This document shows, piece after piece, positions 1 to 4,647 of a stretch of DNA of 7,466 nucleotides (positions within the stretch are counted from its first letter, which is position 1; each line of letters starts with the position of its first letter). The notes beneath the pieces are model-generated. The model saw nothing but the letters and a program-made list of their open reading frames with translations, ran no database searches and was not told the origin of the DNA. Made by a program: the position numbers and the translations under genes. The DNA is taken from assembly GCA_022545805.1 (NCBI GenBank), contig JAKEIJ010000155.1, positions 1-7,466 on the forward strand, read 5' to 3'. The stretch is from Nitrosotalea sp. (GTDB taxonomy: Archaea > Thermoproteota > Nitrososphaeria > Nitrososphaerales > Nitrosopumilaceae).

Positions 1-357
1 ACAGAAAAAACCATAAAAACCATGAATAAGGATCCAATAGTGTTTGCTCTGACCAATCCAGAACCAGAGATTTACCCACCCATGGCAAAAAAAGCAGGCG
101 CAAGAATTGTAGCTACAGGCAGTTACCAGTTCAATAACAGAGTAAACAATGCCCTAGTCTTCCCGTATCTGATGAGAGCAATCCTGGATCACGGAATACA
201 AAAAATAGATACAAAGATACTATATGCTGCTGCAATTGCGGTTGCAAACACCATACCAAGAAAACAAATTCACTATGACAACATCATACCAAATGTTGGG
301 AACAAGAAGCTCCAGCAGAACATAAGTAGAGCATTAAAGAAATTTTATAAAAAATAG
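1..357 (+). CDS. Malic enzyme, C-terminal part (5' end outside window)
   Basis: This is the C-terminal end of an NAD(P)-dependent malic enzyme, which oxidatively decarboxylates malate to pyruvate and CO2 in the cytoplasm. The frame is open from the first base, and the ATG at 22 lies inside the conserved stretch, so it is not the start. Visible family features are KDPIVFALTNPEPEI (the conserved FA-NP-PEI segment of the NAD-binding domain, after the nucleotide-binding fold), then ARIVATGSYQFNNRVNNALVFPY, which matches the family's A.a.TGrsd.pNQvNN.l.FPgi pattern with Y/Q at the usual R/S-D positions. The C-terminus is short and basic (LKKFYKK). About 118 codons are visible of a family usually over 400 residues. 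In autotrophic archaea the enzyme links C4 acids to pyruvate; that role is inferred. Identification is firm; cofactor preference cannot be judged. Confidence 0.88.
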   Translation, partial: TEKTIKTMNKDPIVFALTNPEPEIYPPMAKKAGARIVATGSYQFNNRVNNALVFPYLMRAILDHGIQKIDTKILYAAAIAVANTIPRKQIHYDNIIPNVGNKKLQQNISRALKKFYKK

Positions 358-389
358 CATATGCACGAATAGCACTGTAGACGATCAAC

Positions 390-400
390 TTTTTATTATA
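390..400 (+). promoter_or_regulatory. TATA box for the 126-aa hypothetical gene
   Basis: The sequence tttttattata is centred about 26 bp upstream of the ATG at 421. That is the archaeal TATA-to-start distance, so a leaderless transcript beginning at or next to the ATG is expected. The T-run may also help terminate the malic enzyme transcript. Confidence 0.6.
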
Positions 401-420
401 ATCATGTCTTGGATCCTAAC

Positions 421-801
421 ATGGTCATATCAAGGACTATAAAATTAGACCAATTCTGTAAATCCATACTAGATGCGGACAGAAACATACGTTCTGTTTC
501 CATGCTAGATAGTAAAGGCAGACTGCTTCACGGTGCAGCACAAAGGGGCTTCGTGCAACCAAGTTTAGAAAAATGGAATGATATTCACCACATGGAATGC
601 ACGTTAGATGTTTCACTTGGAGCGAAATTCGATGATCTTTACGGACCAATTAGATATCATCATTCAGACAAGGACGAATTTGTGATGTTTAGTTTTCCGT
701 ACCACAGAAACATAATCATCATTACAAGTACAAAGAGAGTAAGCCCAATTACGTTATCAACAAAGATAGCTCGCATGATAAATGATTTCAAGAAAACTTG
801 A
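421..801 (+). CDS. Conserved hypothetical protein, 126 aa (Nitrososphaeria type)
   Basis: I cannot assign a function. The protein is soluble, with no signal peptide or membrane segment. It starts with a helix-like segment (about 8-20), then RSVSMLDSKGRLLHG (24-38), which reads as two beta strands around a turn. Later come two hydrophobic strands, EFVMFSFPY (86-94) and RNIIIITST (96-104), and a C-terminal amphipathic helix (about 110-124). This order resembles roadblock/profilin-like small domains, but that is inference from the strand pattern only. It looks like the small uncharacterised families of ammonia-oxidising archaea (possibly DUF6659; low certainty). The start is placed at ATG 421 rather than the in-frame TTG at 409 because the TATA box lies about 26 bp before the ATG. 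A T-rich stretch follows the stop, and the next gene converges after 18 bp. Confidence 0.7.
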   Translation: MVISRTIKLDQFCKSILDADRNIRSVSMLDSKGRLLHGAAQRGFVQPSLEKWNDIHHMECTLDVSLGAKFDDLYGPIRYHHSDKDEFVMFSFPYHRNIIIITSTKRVSPITLSTKIARMINDFKKT

Positions 802-802
802 A

Positions 803-811
803 TTTATTTTT
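803..811 (+). terminator. T-rich terminator after the 126-aa gene
   Basis: The sequence tttattttt lies directly after the stop codon of the plus-strand gene. Archaeal RNA polymerase commonly terminates at such T-runs without a hairpin. It sits in the 18-bp gap before the convergent gene. Confidence 0.45.
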
Positions 812-819
812 GTGAATTA

Positions 820-1125
820 TTAGGTAGACTTTAGCTTTGCCATAACCTTCTGCATGTCATTTATTGGAACAATTTTCACAGTACTTGTTGTTGATATTCC
901 CACATGAATACACATCTGTTCTATATCATGTGCGCTCTTTGCATCCAAGATGATTATCCATTCGTGTTCAAGAACTGACATGTAAAAACCCAATACTTTG
1001 GTTATATGGAATTTCTTTTGTGTTGCTTTCATTTTCCCATGTATTTCTAGGAAAATTTTTTTGCTGCTTTTATTATTCATTGGACATAGATCAGGACTAT
1101 GTATCGCAAATACTCCAAATAACAC
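820..1125 (-). CDS. Small DUF3303-like protein, 101 aa
   Basis: A small cytoplasmic protein of unknown function. The opening MLFGVFAIHSPDLCP (1-15) has the hydrophobic strand plus H-x-P-x-x-CP pattern I associate with small alpha/beta-barrel dimer proteins related to DUF3303. The middle and end fit the same fold: VLGFYMSVLEHEWIIILDA (44-62) as paired strands, a helix around SAHDIEQMCI (64-73), a strand TSTVKIVPI (80-88), and a final helix. The start is GTG at 1125, directly preceded by a strong Shine-Dalgarno GGAGGG with a 5-nt spacer. A TATA-like tttatta also lies about 26 bp upstream, so leadered and leaderless starts are both possible. It converges on the 126-aa gene and diverges from the UspA gene. 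Family assignment is tentative; the coding call is solid. Confidence 0.65.
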   Translation of the reverse strand: MLFGVFAIHSPDLCPMNNKSSKKIFLEIHGKMKATQKKFHITKVLGFYMSVLEHEWIIILDAKSAHDIEQMCIHVGISTTSTVKIVPINDMQKVMAKLKST

Positions 1126-1130
1126 AAATA

Positions 1131-1136
1131 CCCTCC
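1131..1136 (-). promoter_or_regulatory. Shine-Dalgarno GGAGGG of the DUF3303-like gene
   Basis: On the minus strand the sequence reads GGAGGG-tattt-GTG, an almost perfect complement of the 16S rRNA 3' end. It supports the GTG at 1125 as start. It is the strongest ribosome binding site in the window. Confidence 0.65.
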
Positions 1137-1147
1137 AAAGTGATTTC

Positions 1148-1155
1148 TAATAAAT
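1148..1155 (-). promoter_or_regulatory. TATA-like box upstream of the DUF3303-like gene
   Basis: On the minus strand this reads atttatta, centred about 26 bp from the GTG at 1125. If used, it would give a leaderless mRNA and leave out the Shine-Dalgarno sequence, so one of the two signals may be fortuitous. Confidence 0.35.
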
Positions 1156-1243
1156 CTTAACAATTACGAAAAACAAGAGCAATTTCAAGCGAACATGGAT
1201 CCAGATCAGACAAGATCAAATAAAAAATAAAGAATGTAAATTG

Positions 1244-1250
1244 TTTAAAT
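1244..1250 (+). promoter_or_regulatory. TATA box of the UspA gene
   Basis: The sequence tttaaat is centred 27 bp upstream of the ATG at 1274, fitting a leaderless transcript. This is the main reason to prefer 1274 over an in-frame TTG at 1241, which would overlap the box itself. Confidence 0.6.
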
Positions 1251-1273
1251 CACACAATAAGCAAAATAAACAC

Positions 1274-1702
1274 ATGATAAAGCACATCATGGTGCCATAT
1301 GATAAATCAGAGTCTGCCTCTCATGCATTTGAATATGCAATTGATCTTGCAGGAAAATACAATGCAAGCATCAGTATTGTCACATGCGTTTCAATACAGG
1401 CACCAACGGAGCCATACTTTGGAACTGCATACATTGAGACTACACGACTGCTAAAAGAAGATGCAATAAAATCAACACAAAGTCTAGAGCCCCGATTGAA
1501 GGAATCAAAAATACAATACAAAATTGATGTACTAGAAGTAACATCAATTATAGATTCATTGACATCATATGCAGAATCTCACAATGTAGACTTGATAGTA
1601 ATGGGGTCACGCGGATTTGGAGGCTTTAAGAGGTTGTTACTTGGAAGTGTTGCAAGCGGCATGTCACAGCATTCAAAGTGCCCTGTTTTAATTGTGAAAT
1701 AA
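1274..1702 (+). CDS. Universal stress protein, UspA family (ATP-binding type), 142 aa
   Basis: A single-domain UspA protein with an alpha/beta Rossmann-like fold, expected to be a cytoplasmic homodimer. It opens with MIKHIMVPYDKSESASHA (1-18), the family start with the conserved Asp (D10) of the first strand. The end holds the nucleotide-binding signature G-x2-G-x9-G-S: G111, G114, G124-S125 in GSRGFGGFKRLLLGS. The last strand CPVLIVK (136-142) is typical. The intact signature means it should bind ATP, as in the ATP-binding branch of the family; what it responds to cannot be read from sequence. Length is normal for the family. No Shine-Dalgarno is visible before ATG 1274, and the TATA position implies leaderless translation. 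ATG at 1289 is a less likely alternative because it would drop the first strand. It converges with the FMN reductase gene 35 bp downstream. Confidence 0.92.
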   Translation: MIKHIMVPYDKSESASHAFEYAIDLAGKYNASISIVTCVSIQAPTEPYFGTAYIETTRLLKEDAIKSTQSLEPRLKESKIQYKIDVLEVTSIIDSLTSYAESHNVDLIVMGSRGFGGFKRLLLGSVASGMSQHSKCPVLIVK

Positions 1703-1737
1703 TATTCTATAACAATACATCAATACAGAAGTCAATT

Positions 1738-2319
1738 TCATTTTCTATACCTAGATGCAAACGCATTGTCAGAGTCACCCAAATCTTTTACAAACTGTTG
1801 GCGCAATATTGTACCATACACAACTAGATCTCTTGCCAACATGTCCAATCTTGATTCTAGTTTTGGATTCATTTTTCCATCTGTAAAATCTTCACTGTCA
1901 TTTAGTGATACACCATAAGGCATGCTCCATCCGTAACATTGTCTTACTGCAGTTCTCATTTGGTCCATTGCTGTCAAGCCTTTTTCATGAGATGCACAGA
2001 TGTATCCAAAAGTCTTTCCAGCAAATTCTGCCCAAAAATAATCAAGAAAGTTTTTCATTGCACCTGACATGGAACCATGATAATCAGGTGTAGAAAGAAT
2101 CAAGGCATCTGCCCAGGATACATCTTCTTGTATCTTTTTTATCTCAAGGCTTGAATTGTTTTCTCCTGGATCATACAATGGTAACTTATTTTGTCTGAGA
2201 TCAAATAGCCTAGTCTCTGCACCATATTTACTTGCGAGATTCAAGGCTATTGATAGCGCTGTTGTGCTAGATGCCTTGTTACGTAGACTTGAACCCACTC
2301 CTAGAACTCTAAATGTCAT
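1738..2319 (-). CDS. NAD(P)H-dependent FMN reductase (flavodoxin-like fold), 193 aa
   Basis: This belongs to the NADPH-dependent FMN reductase / azoreductase family. Members bind FMN and pass electrons from NAD(P)H to flavins, quinones or other acceptors in the cytoplasm. The first strand and FMN phosphate loop are VLGVGSSLRNKASSTT (5-20), with the family's G-S-x-R pattern. The second signature is TPDYHGSMSGAMKNFLDY (77-94), the P-x-Y-x-x-S-x-x-G-x-x-K-N-x-x-D motif around the isoalloxazine ring. GKTFGYICAS (101-110) is the next core strand. Length is normal. The ATG at 2319 has a TATA-like attatttatt about 26 bp upstream and a Shine-Dalgarno-like GGTGA 7 nt upstream. A role in quinone or metal redox, or oxidative stress defence beside UspA, is inference. 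The physiological substrate is not predictable. Confidence 0.9.
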   Translation of the reverse strand: MTFRVLGVGSSLRNKASSTTALSIALNLASKYGAETRLFDLRQNKLPLYDPGENNSSLEIKKIQEDVSWADALILSTPDYHGSMSGAMKNFLDYFWAEFAGKTFGYICASHEKGLTAMDQMRTAVRQCYGWSMPYGVSLNDSEDFTDGKMNPKLESRLDMLARDLVVYGTILRQQFVKDLGDSDNAFASRYRK

Positions 2320-2340
2320 ACATGTCTCACCATTTTATGG

Positions 2341-2350
2341 AATAAATAAT
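2341..2350 (-). promoter_or_regulatory. TATA box of the FMN reductase gene
   Basis: On the minus strand this reads attatttatt, centred about 26 bp before the ATG at 2319, consistent with a leaderless or nearly leaderless mRNA. It shares a 137-bp divergent intergenic region with the promoter of the 65-aa gene. Confidence 0.55.
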
Positions 2351-2397
2351 CTCATTTTAGTGTAACATATAACATTAGATATGCAAGTGTGACTGAG

Positions 2398-2406
2398 TTT
2401 TATAAT
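2398..2406 (+). promoter_or_regulatory. TATA box of the 65-aa CxxC gene
   Basis: The sequence ttttataat would start transcription near 2428, giving a leader of roughly 29 nt. That leader contains gagtga at 2444-2449, a weak Shine-Dalgarno 7 nt before the TTG start. A second AT-rich element, acatatat at about 2434-2441, is too close to the start to serve. Confidence 0.45.
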
Positions 2407-2456
2407 CCCAAGTCAAATAATAGTAGAATCTCCAACATATATCGAGTGAAAACATA

Positions 2457-2654
2457 TTGAAATTTGTCATAGAATTTAATCCATGCAAAGAGTGCAAGGA
2501 CATCATCAGAGAAGCAAACGAAAGCTTGTCTATTGACGAAGGATCCAAGAAATTTTTACGGCACATAACATACAACCATACCGAAGTAGCACAAGCAATA
2601 ATCGAAGAGCTTCCAAAACAAGCAGACAAGGAAAACTTTCCGTGGTTTAGATAA
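2457..2654 (+). CDS. Small CxxC protein, 65 aa, unknown function
   Basis: I do not recognise a named family. The protein starts with a strand, MKFVIEFNP, directly followed by a C-x2-C pair (C10, C13, CKEC), then a mostly helical, charged body and a short FPWFR C-terminus. One Cys pair with H36 and H41 could make a metal site or a thiol redox pair; the sequence does not decide between them. The start is TTG at 2457, since no ATG or GTG is in frame upstream; a weak Shine-Dalgarno gagtga with a 7-nt spacer and an upstream TATA box support it. The longer antisense frame across this stretch (2375-2728 on minus) has a low-complexity, Cys-scattered translation and overlaps the end of the ndh-like gene, so I favour this gene. 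It converges with the NDH-2-like gene 39 bp downstream. Confidence 0.6.
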   Translation: MKFVIEFNPCKECKDIIREANESLSIDEGSKKFLRHITYNHTEVAQAIIEELPKQADKENFPWFR

Positions 2655-2664
2655 TATATTTTCG

Positions 2665-2687
2665 ATTTGGATCTGACCCGATCAAAT
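2665..2687. terminator. Imperfect hairpin between convergent genes
   Basis: ATTTGGATC and GATCAAAT pair with one bulged G around a 6-nt loop, in the 39-bp gap between the convergent 65-aa and NDH-2-like genes. A tatatttt stretch lies just upstream on plus (about 2655-2662). The position suits a bidirectional 3'-end element, but archaeal terminators do not need hairpins, so this is tentative. Confidence 0.3.
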
Positions 2688-2693
2688 ACACAA

Positions 2694-4076
2694 TTACAGA
2701 TATGACGGGTTTTGCGAGTGGTCCACACTATGCTCGAGTGCAGAAGACATTGGAGTTTCTAGTCTACTCAACGTTTTTTTCTTGATGAATCCAACTGTCA
2801 TGATATCAGCGCGAAATACCAAAGAAAGTAGCCAATCAATTCCAACCTTTATTTTCTTTTCACGTGTTGGCAAGTGCGACCAGTAAAATGATCTCCACAA
2901 GACCCATGCCGAAAATCCATGTATTTTTTTTCCATTAAGAAATGCAACCCCAATTCTTTTTCCTATCGTAGCCATCACACCTTTGTTGTGATACAGAAAT
3001 GGTTTCATCAAATTTACGTTACCTATAATAGATGCAGCCAGATTTTCTGAGACTATCTTGGCTTGCCTTATGGCAATCTGTGCAGTTGTAGGGTATACAG
3101 AATTAGTCTTGTTATCAACCAGATTGGCACAATCTCCTAACGCAAAGACATTAGGATGAACTTGTAGTCTCATGTATTGATCAACTACCAACCTACCTGA
3201 TTGGCCATGTTCACACTTGAGTGCGGATATGAGAGGATCCACTATAACCCCACCTGCCCAGATGAGAGTAGCACAAGGAATGATAGTATTATCGCTTAGT
3301 AGCACGTGATCTTCTCCAGCATCCACTGCCTTGGTATTTGTTATTACTTCTATTCCTGATTTTCGAACATAATCAAGTGCAAACTTACCAAGCTCATCTC
3401 CAACTTCAGGCAAGATTCCTTCTCGTGCAGATACAACAATAGTACGAATTTTTTTTGGGTCAATATTTTTGTAATATCTTTTTGTAGCATCTTTCAGAAA
3501 GTGATGTATCTCAGTAGCTATTTCTATTCCAGCGAACCCACCACCAACCACTATGAATCGTAAAAGTTGTTCCTGGAGAATTTGATCTCTTTCTTGGTCC
3601 GCACACTCTAATACACCTATGACATGATTTCGTATTGCTATTGCATCCTCTAGTGTTTTTATGGTAAACGCAAATTCTTCGATGTGAGCATTGCCAAAGA
3701 AATTATCTTTACTGCCAAGAGCAAGAACAAGATAATCATATTCTAGTATCGTTTCTTTTTGATCAAATATTCTAGTTACAAAGACATGTTTGTTATCAAT
3801 ATCAATTGAAATGATCTTTGCATGACAAAAATTTGCAGTTTTACAAAAAGATCTAATCGGCGTAGTGATATCACTTGGATGAAGCATACCAGATGAAACT
3901 TCGGGCAACATTGGAGTAAAAAGAAAAAAATTATCTTGGCTTACCAGAGTAATTTCAACATCATTTTTTTTGAACTGTTTTTGTAATTCACGCAATACAT
4001 TGCTGCCTGCAAATCCCCCTCCGAGTATCAATATTTTGGTTTTTGCTGGATTTTGAGTACCAAACTTTCGTATCAT
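2694..4076 (-). CDS. Type II NADH dehydrogenase-like FAD protein, 460 aa
   Basis: A single-subunit, membrane-associated flavoprotein of the NDH-2 / pyridine nucleotide-disulfide oxidoreductase family. NDH-2 enzymes move electrons from NADH to quinone without pumping protons. The FAD-binding Rossmann motif is ILGGGFAG (17-24). The NAD(P)H-binding motif is VVGGGFAGIEIATE (176-189). IWAGGV (272-277) and the second FAD motif VFALGDCAN (310-318) follow. TAQIAIRQA (331-339) matches the A-Q-x-A-x-R-Q helix that lines the quinone site. The C-terminal part, with aromatic SAWVLWRSFYWSHL (389-402) and DWLLSLVFRAD (414-424), fits the amphipathic membrane-binding region. Length is usual. The start is the only good ATG before the first strand. 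The true acceptor is uncertain: related proteins include sulfide:quinone reductases, but I do not see their paired redox Cys positions. It diverges from the zinc-ribbon gene across 140 bp. Confidence 0.88.
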   Translation of the reverse strand: MIRKFGTQNPAKTKILILGGGFAGSNVLRELQKQFKKNDVEITLVSQDNFFLFTPMLPEVSSGMLHPSDITTPIRSFCKTANFCHAKIISIDIDNKHVFVTRIFDQKETILEYDYLVLALGSKDNFFGNAHIEEFAFTIKTLEDAIAIRNHVIGVLECADQERDQILQEQLLRFIVVGGGFAGIEIATEIHHFLKDATKRYYKNIDPKKIRTIVVSAREGILPEVGDELGKFALDYVRKSGIEVITNTKAVDAGEDHVLLSDNTIIPCATLIWAGGVIVDPLISALKCEHGQSGRLVVDQYMRLQVHPNVFALGDCANLVDNKTNSVYPTTAQIAIRQAKIVSENLAASIIGNVNLMKPFLYHNKGVMATIGKRIGVAFLNGKKIHGFSAWVLWRSFYWSHLPTREKKIKVGIDWLLSLVFRADIMTVGFIKKKTLSRLETPMSSALEHSVDHSQNPSYL

Positions 4077-4107
4077 TTCAGGTCACTTGCATCTTTTTCA
4101 ACATGAA

Positions 4108-4115
4108 GATAAAAG
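4108..4115 (-). promoter_or_regulatory. Candidate TATA box of the NDH-2-like gene
   Basis: On the minus strand this reads cttttatc, centred about 35 bp before the ATG at 4076, predicting a very short leader of roughly 10 nt. No convincing Shine-Dalgarno lies in that leader. Confidence 0.4.
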
Positions 4116-4142
4116 CAATGCGTATCAGCTAACAAGAGGGAC

Positions 4143-4172
4143 TTGTGGTATCAGTGTACTCCCATACCAAAA
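4143..4172. repeat. Inverted repeat in the divergent ndh / zinc-ribbon intergenic region
   Basis: The arms TTGTGGTAT (4143-4151) and ATACCAAAA (4164-4172) are reverse complements at 8 of 9 positions, separated by 12 bp. The dyad lies between the two divergent TATA boxes (4108-4115 on minus, 4188-4195 on plus), where a dimeric transcription factor could act on both genes. Operator function is inference. Confidence 0.4.
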
Positions 4173-4187
4173 CGTTAGAATGCATAG

Positions 4188-4195
4188 AATTTATT
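4188..4195 (+). promoter_or_regulatory. TATA box of the zinc-ribbon gene
   Basis: The sequence aatttatt is centred about 26 bp upstream of the ATG at 4217, so a leaderless mRNA is expected. The same gaatttat core precedes the ribbon-helix-helix-like gene at 6875. Confidence 0.6.
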
Positions 4196-4216
4196 CTTCC
4201 ATGGTAAGAGTCAGTC

Positions 4217-4522
4217 ATGAATAAAGACAGAGGCATTTGTAAAGGACTTTGCAAGGAACACAAGATTAGGAAGCCAAGGGACGGCACTAGCCGGTACCTA
4301 TCAGGTCAAGTACGATGCCAAATTTGCGGGGTTTTCATGTCAAGAGAGGCATGCCATGACAAGCAAGATAGGCCTGCAACTGATGATACAATGGATCTAT
4401 ACTGCAATTGTTGTAACTGCATGGTAAGGTCAAGACCAAGAAACAAACCTGGGACCAAATCTAGTAAAAAGACACCTCAGGAAGAATATGACGAATTGAA
4501 AGAATTAAGAAAAAAGTATTGA
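4217..4522 (+). CDS. Cys-rich zinc-ribbon-like protein, 101 aa
   Basis: A small basic protein with 9 Cys in 101 residues. C8, C12 and H15 sit near the N-terminus; C34-x2-C37 (CQIC) is a typical zinc knuckle; C46-H47 follows; and a dense cluster C63, C65, C66, C68 (CNCCNC) supplies the second half. C34/C37 with either C63/C66 or C65/C68 would form a classic zinc ribbon, leaving extra Cys and His for a second site. The tail is very basic, then charged and helical (PQEEYDELKELRKKY, 87-101). Similar short zinc-ribbon proteins are, to my knowledge, common in ammonia-oxidising archaea; a nucleic-acid or transcription-related role is inferred from zinc ribbon plus basic charge only. A TATA box about 26 bp before ATG 4217 supports the start. 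A T-run follows the gene. Confidence 0.78.
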   Translation: MNKDRGICKGLCKEHKIRKPRDGTSRYLSGQVRCQICGVFMSREACHDKQDRPATDDTMDLYCNCCNCMVRSRPRNKPGTKSSKKTPQEEYDELKELRKKY

Positions 4523-4544
4523 AGATATTCAGACTAAAGACACG

Positions 4545-4549
4545 TTTTT
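4545..4549 (+). terminator. T-run after the zinc-ribbon gene
   Basis: Five T residues lie about 22 bp after the stop codon, the type of short T-tract used by archaeal RNA polymerase. It separates this gene from the FN3 surface protein gene. Confidence 0.3.
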
Positions 4550-4596
4550 GCCAAAATTCTTTTCATTGATTGATCGAAAATAATTCCTCCGTAGAA

Positions 4597-4611
4597 CTTA
4601 TCAACGATAAG
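4597..4611. repeat. Short palindrome CTTATC-AAC-GATAAG upstream of the FN3 gene
   Basis: A perfect 6-bp inverted repeat with a 3-bp spacer lies 37-51 bp before the ATG at 4648. AT-rich aaaataat at 4577-4584 is a weak TATA candidate that would start transcription inside or next to the palindrome. It could be an operator or a 5'-UTR hairpin; function is not shown. Confidence 0.3.
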
Positions 4612-4647
4612 GACCAAAGAATTGCATTGTTTTACAGGGACAAAAAC

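Noticed and set aside
409..420. TTG at 409 as start of the 126-aa gene
   Set aside because: It adds only four residues and lies 9-19 bp after the TATA box, upstream of the expected transcription start; ATG 421 fits better.
1195..1230. Mini-frame MDPDQTRSNKK in the DUF3303/UspA intergenic region
   Set aside because: Eleven codons, no promoter at the right distance and no ribosome binding site.
1241..1273. TTG at 1241 as start of UspA
   Set aside because: It overlaps the TATA box and adds an 11-residue polar extension not seen in the family; ATG 1274 gives the standard UspA N-terminus.
2375..2728. Minus-strand frame of 117 codons
   Set aside because: It overlaps the 65-aa gene and the end of the NDH-2-like gene antisense, and its translation shows no recognisable domain.
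4570..4647. TTG at 4570 as start of the FN3 protein
   Set aside because: It would put 26 charged residues before a typical signal peptide; ATG 4648 starts right at the n-region.
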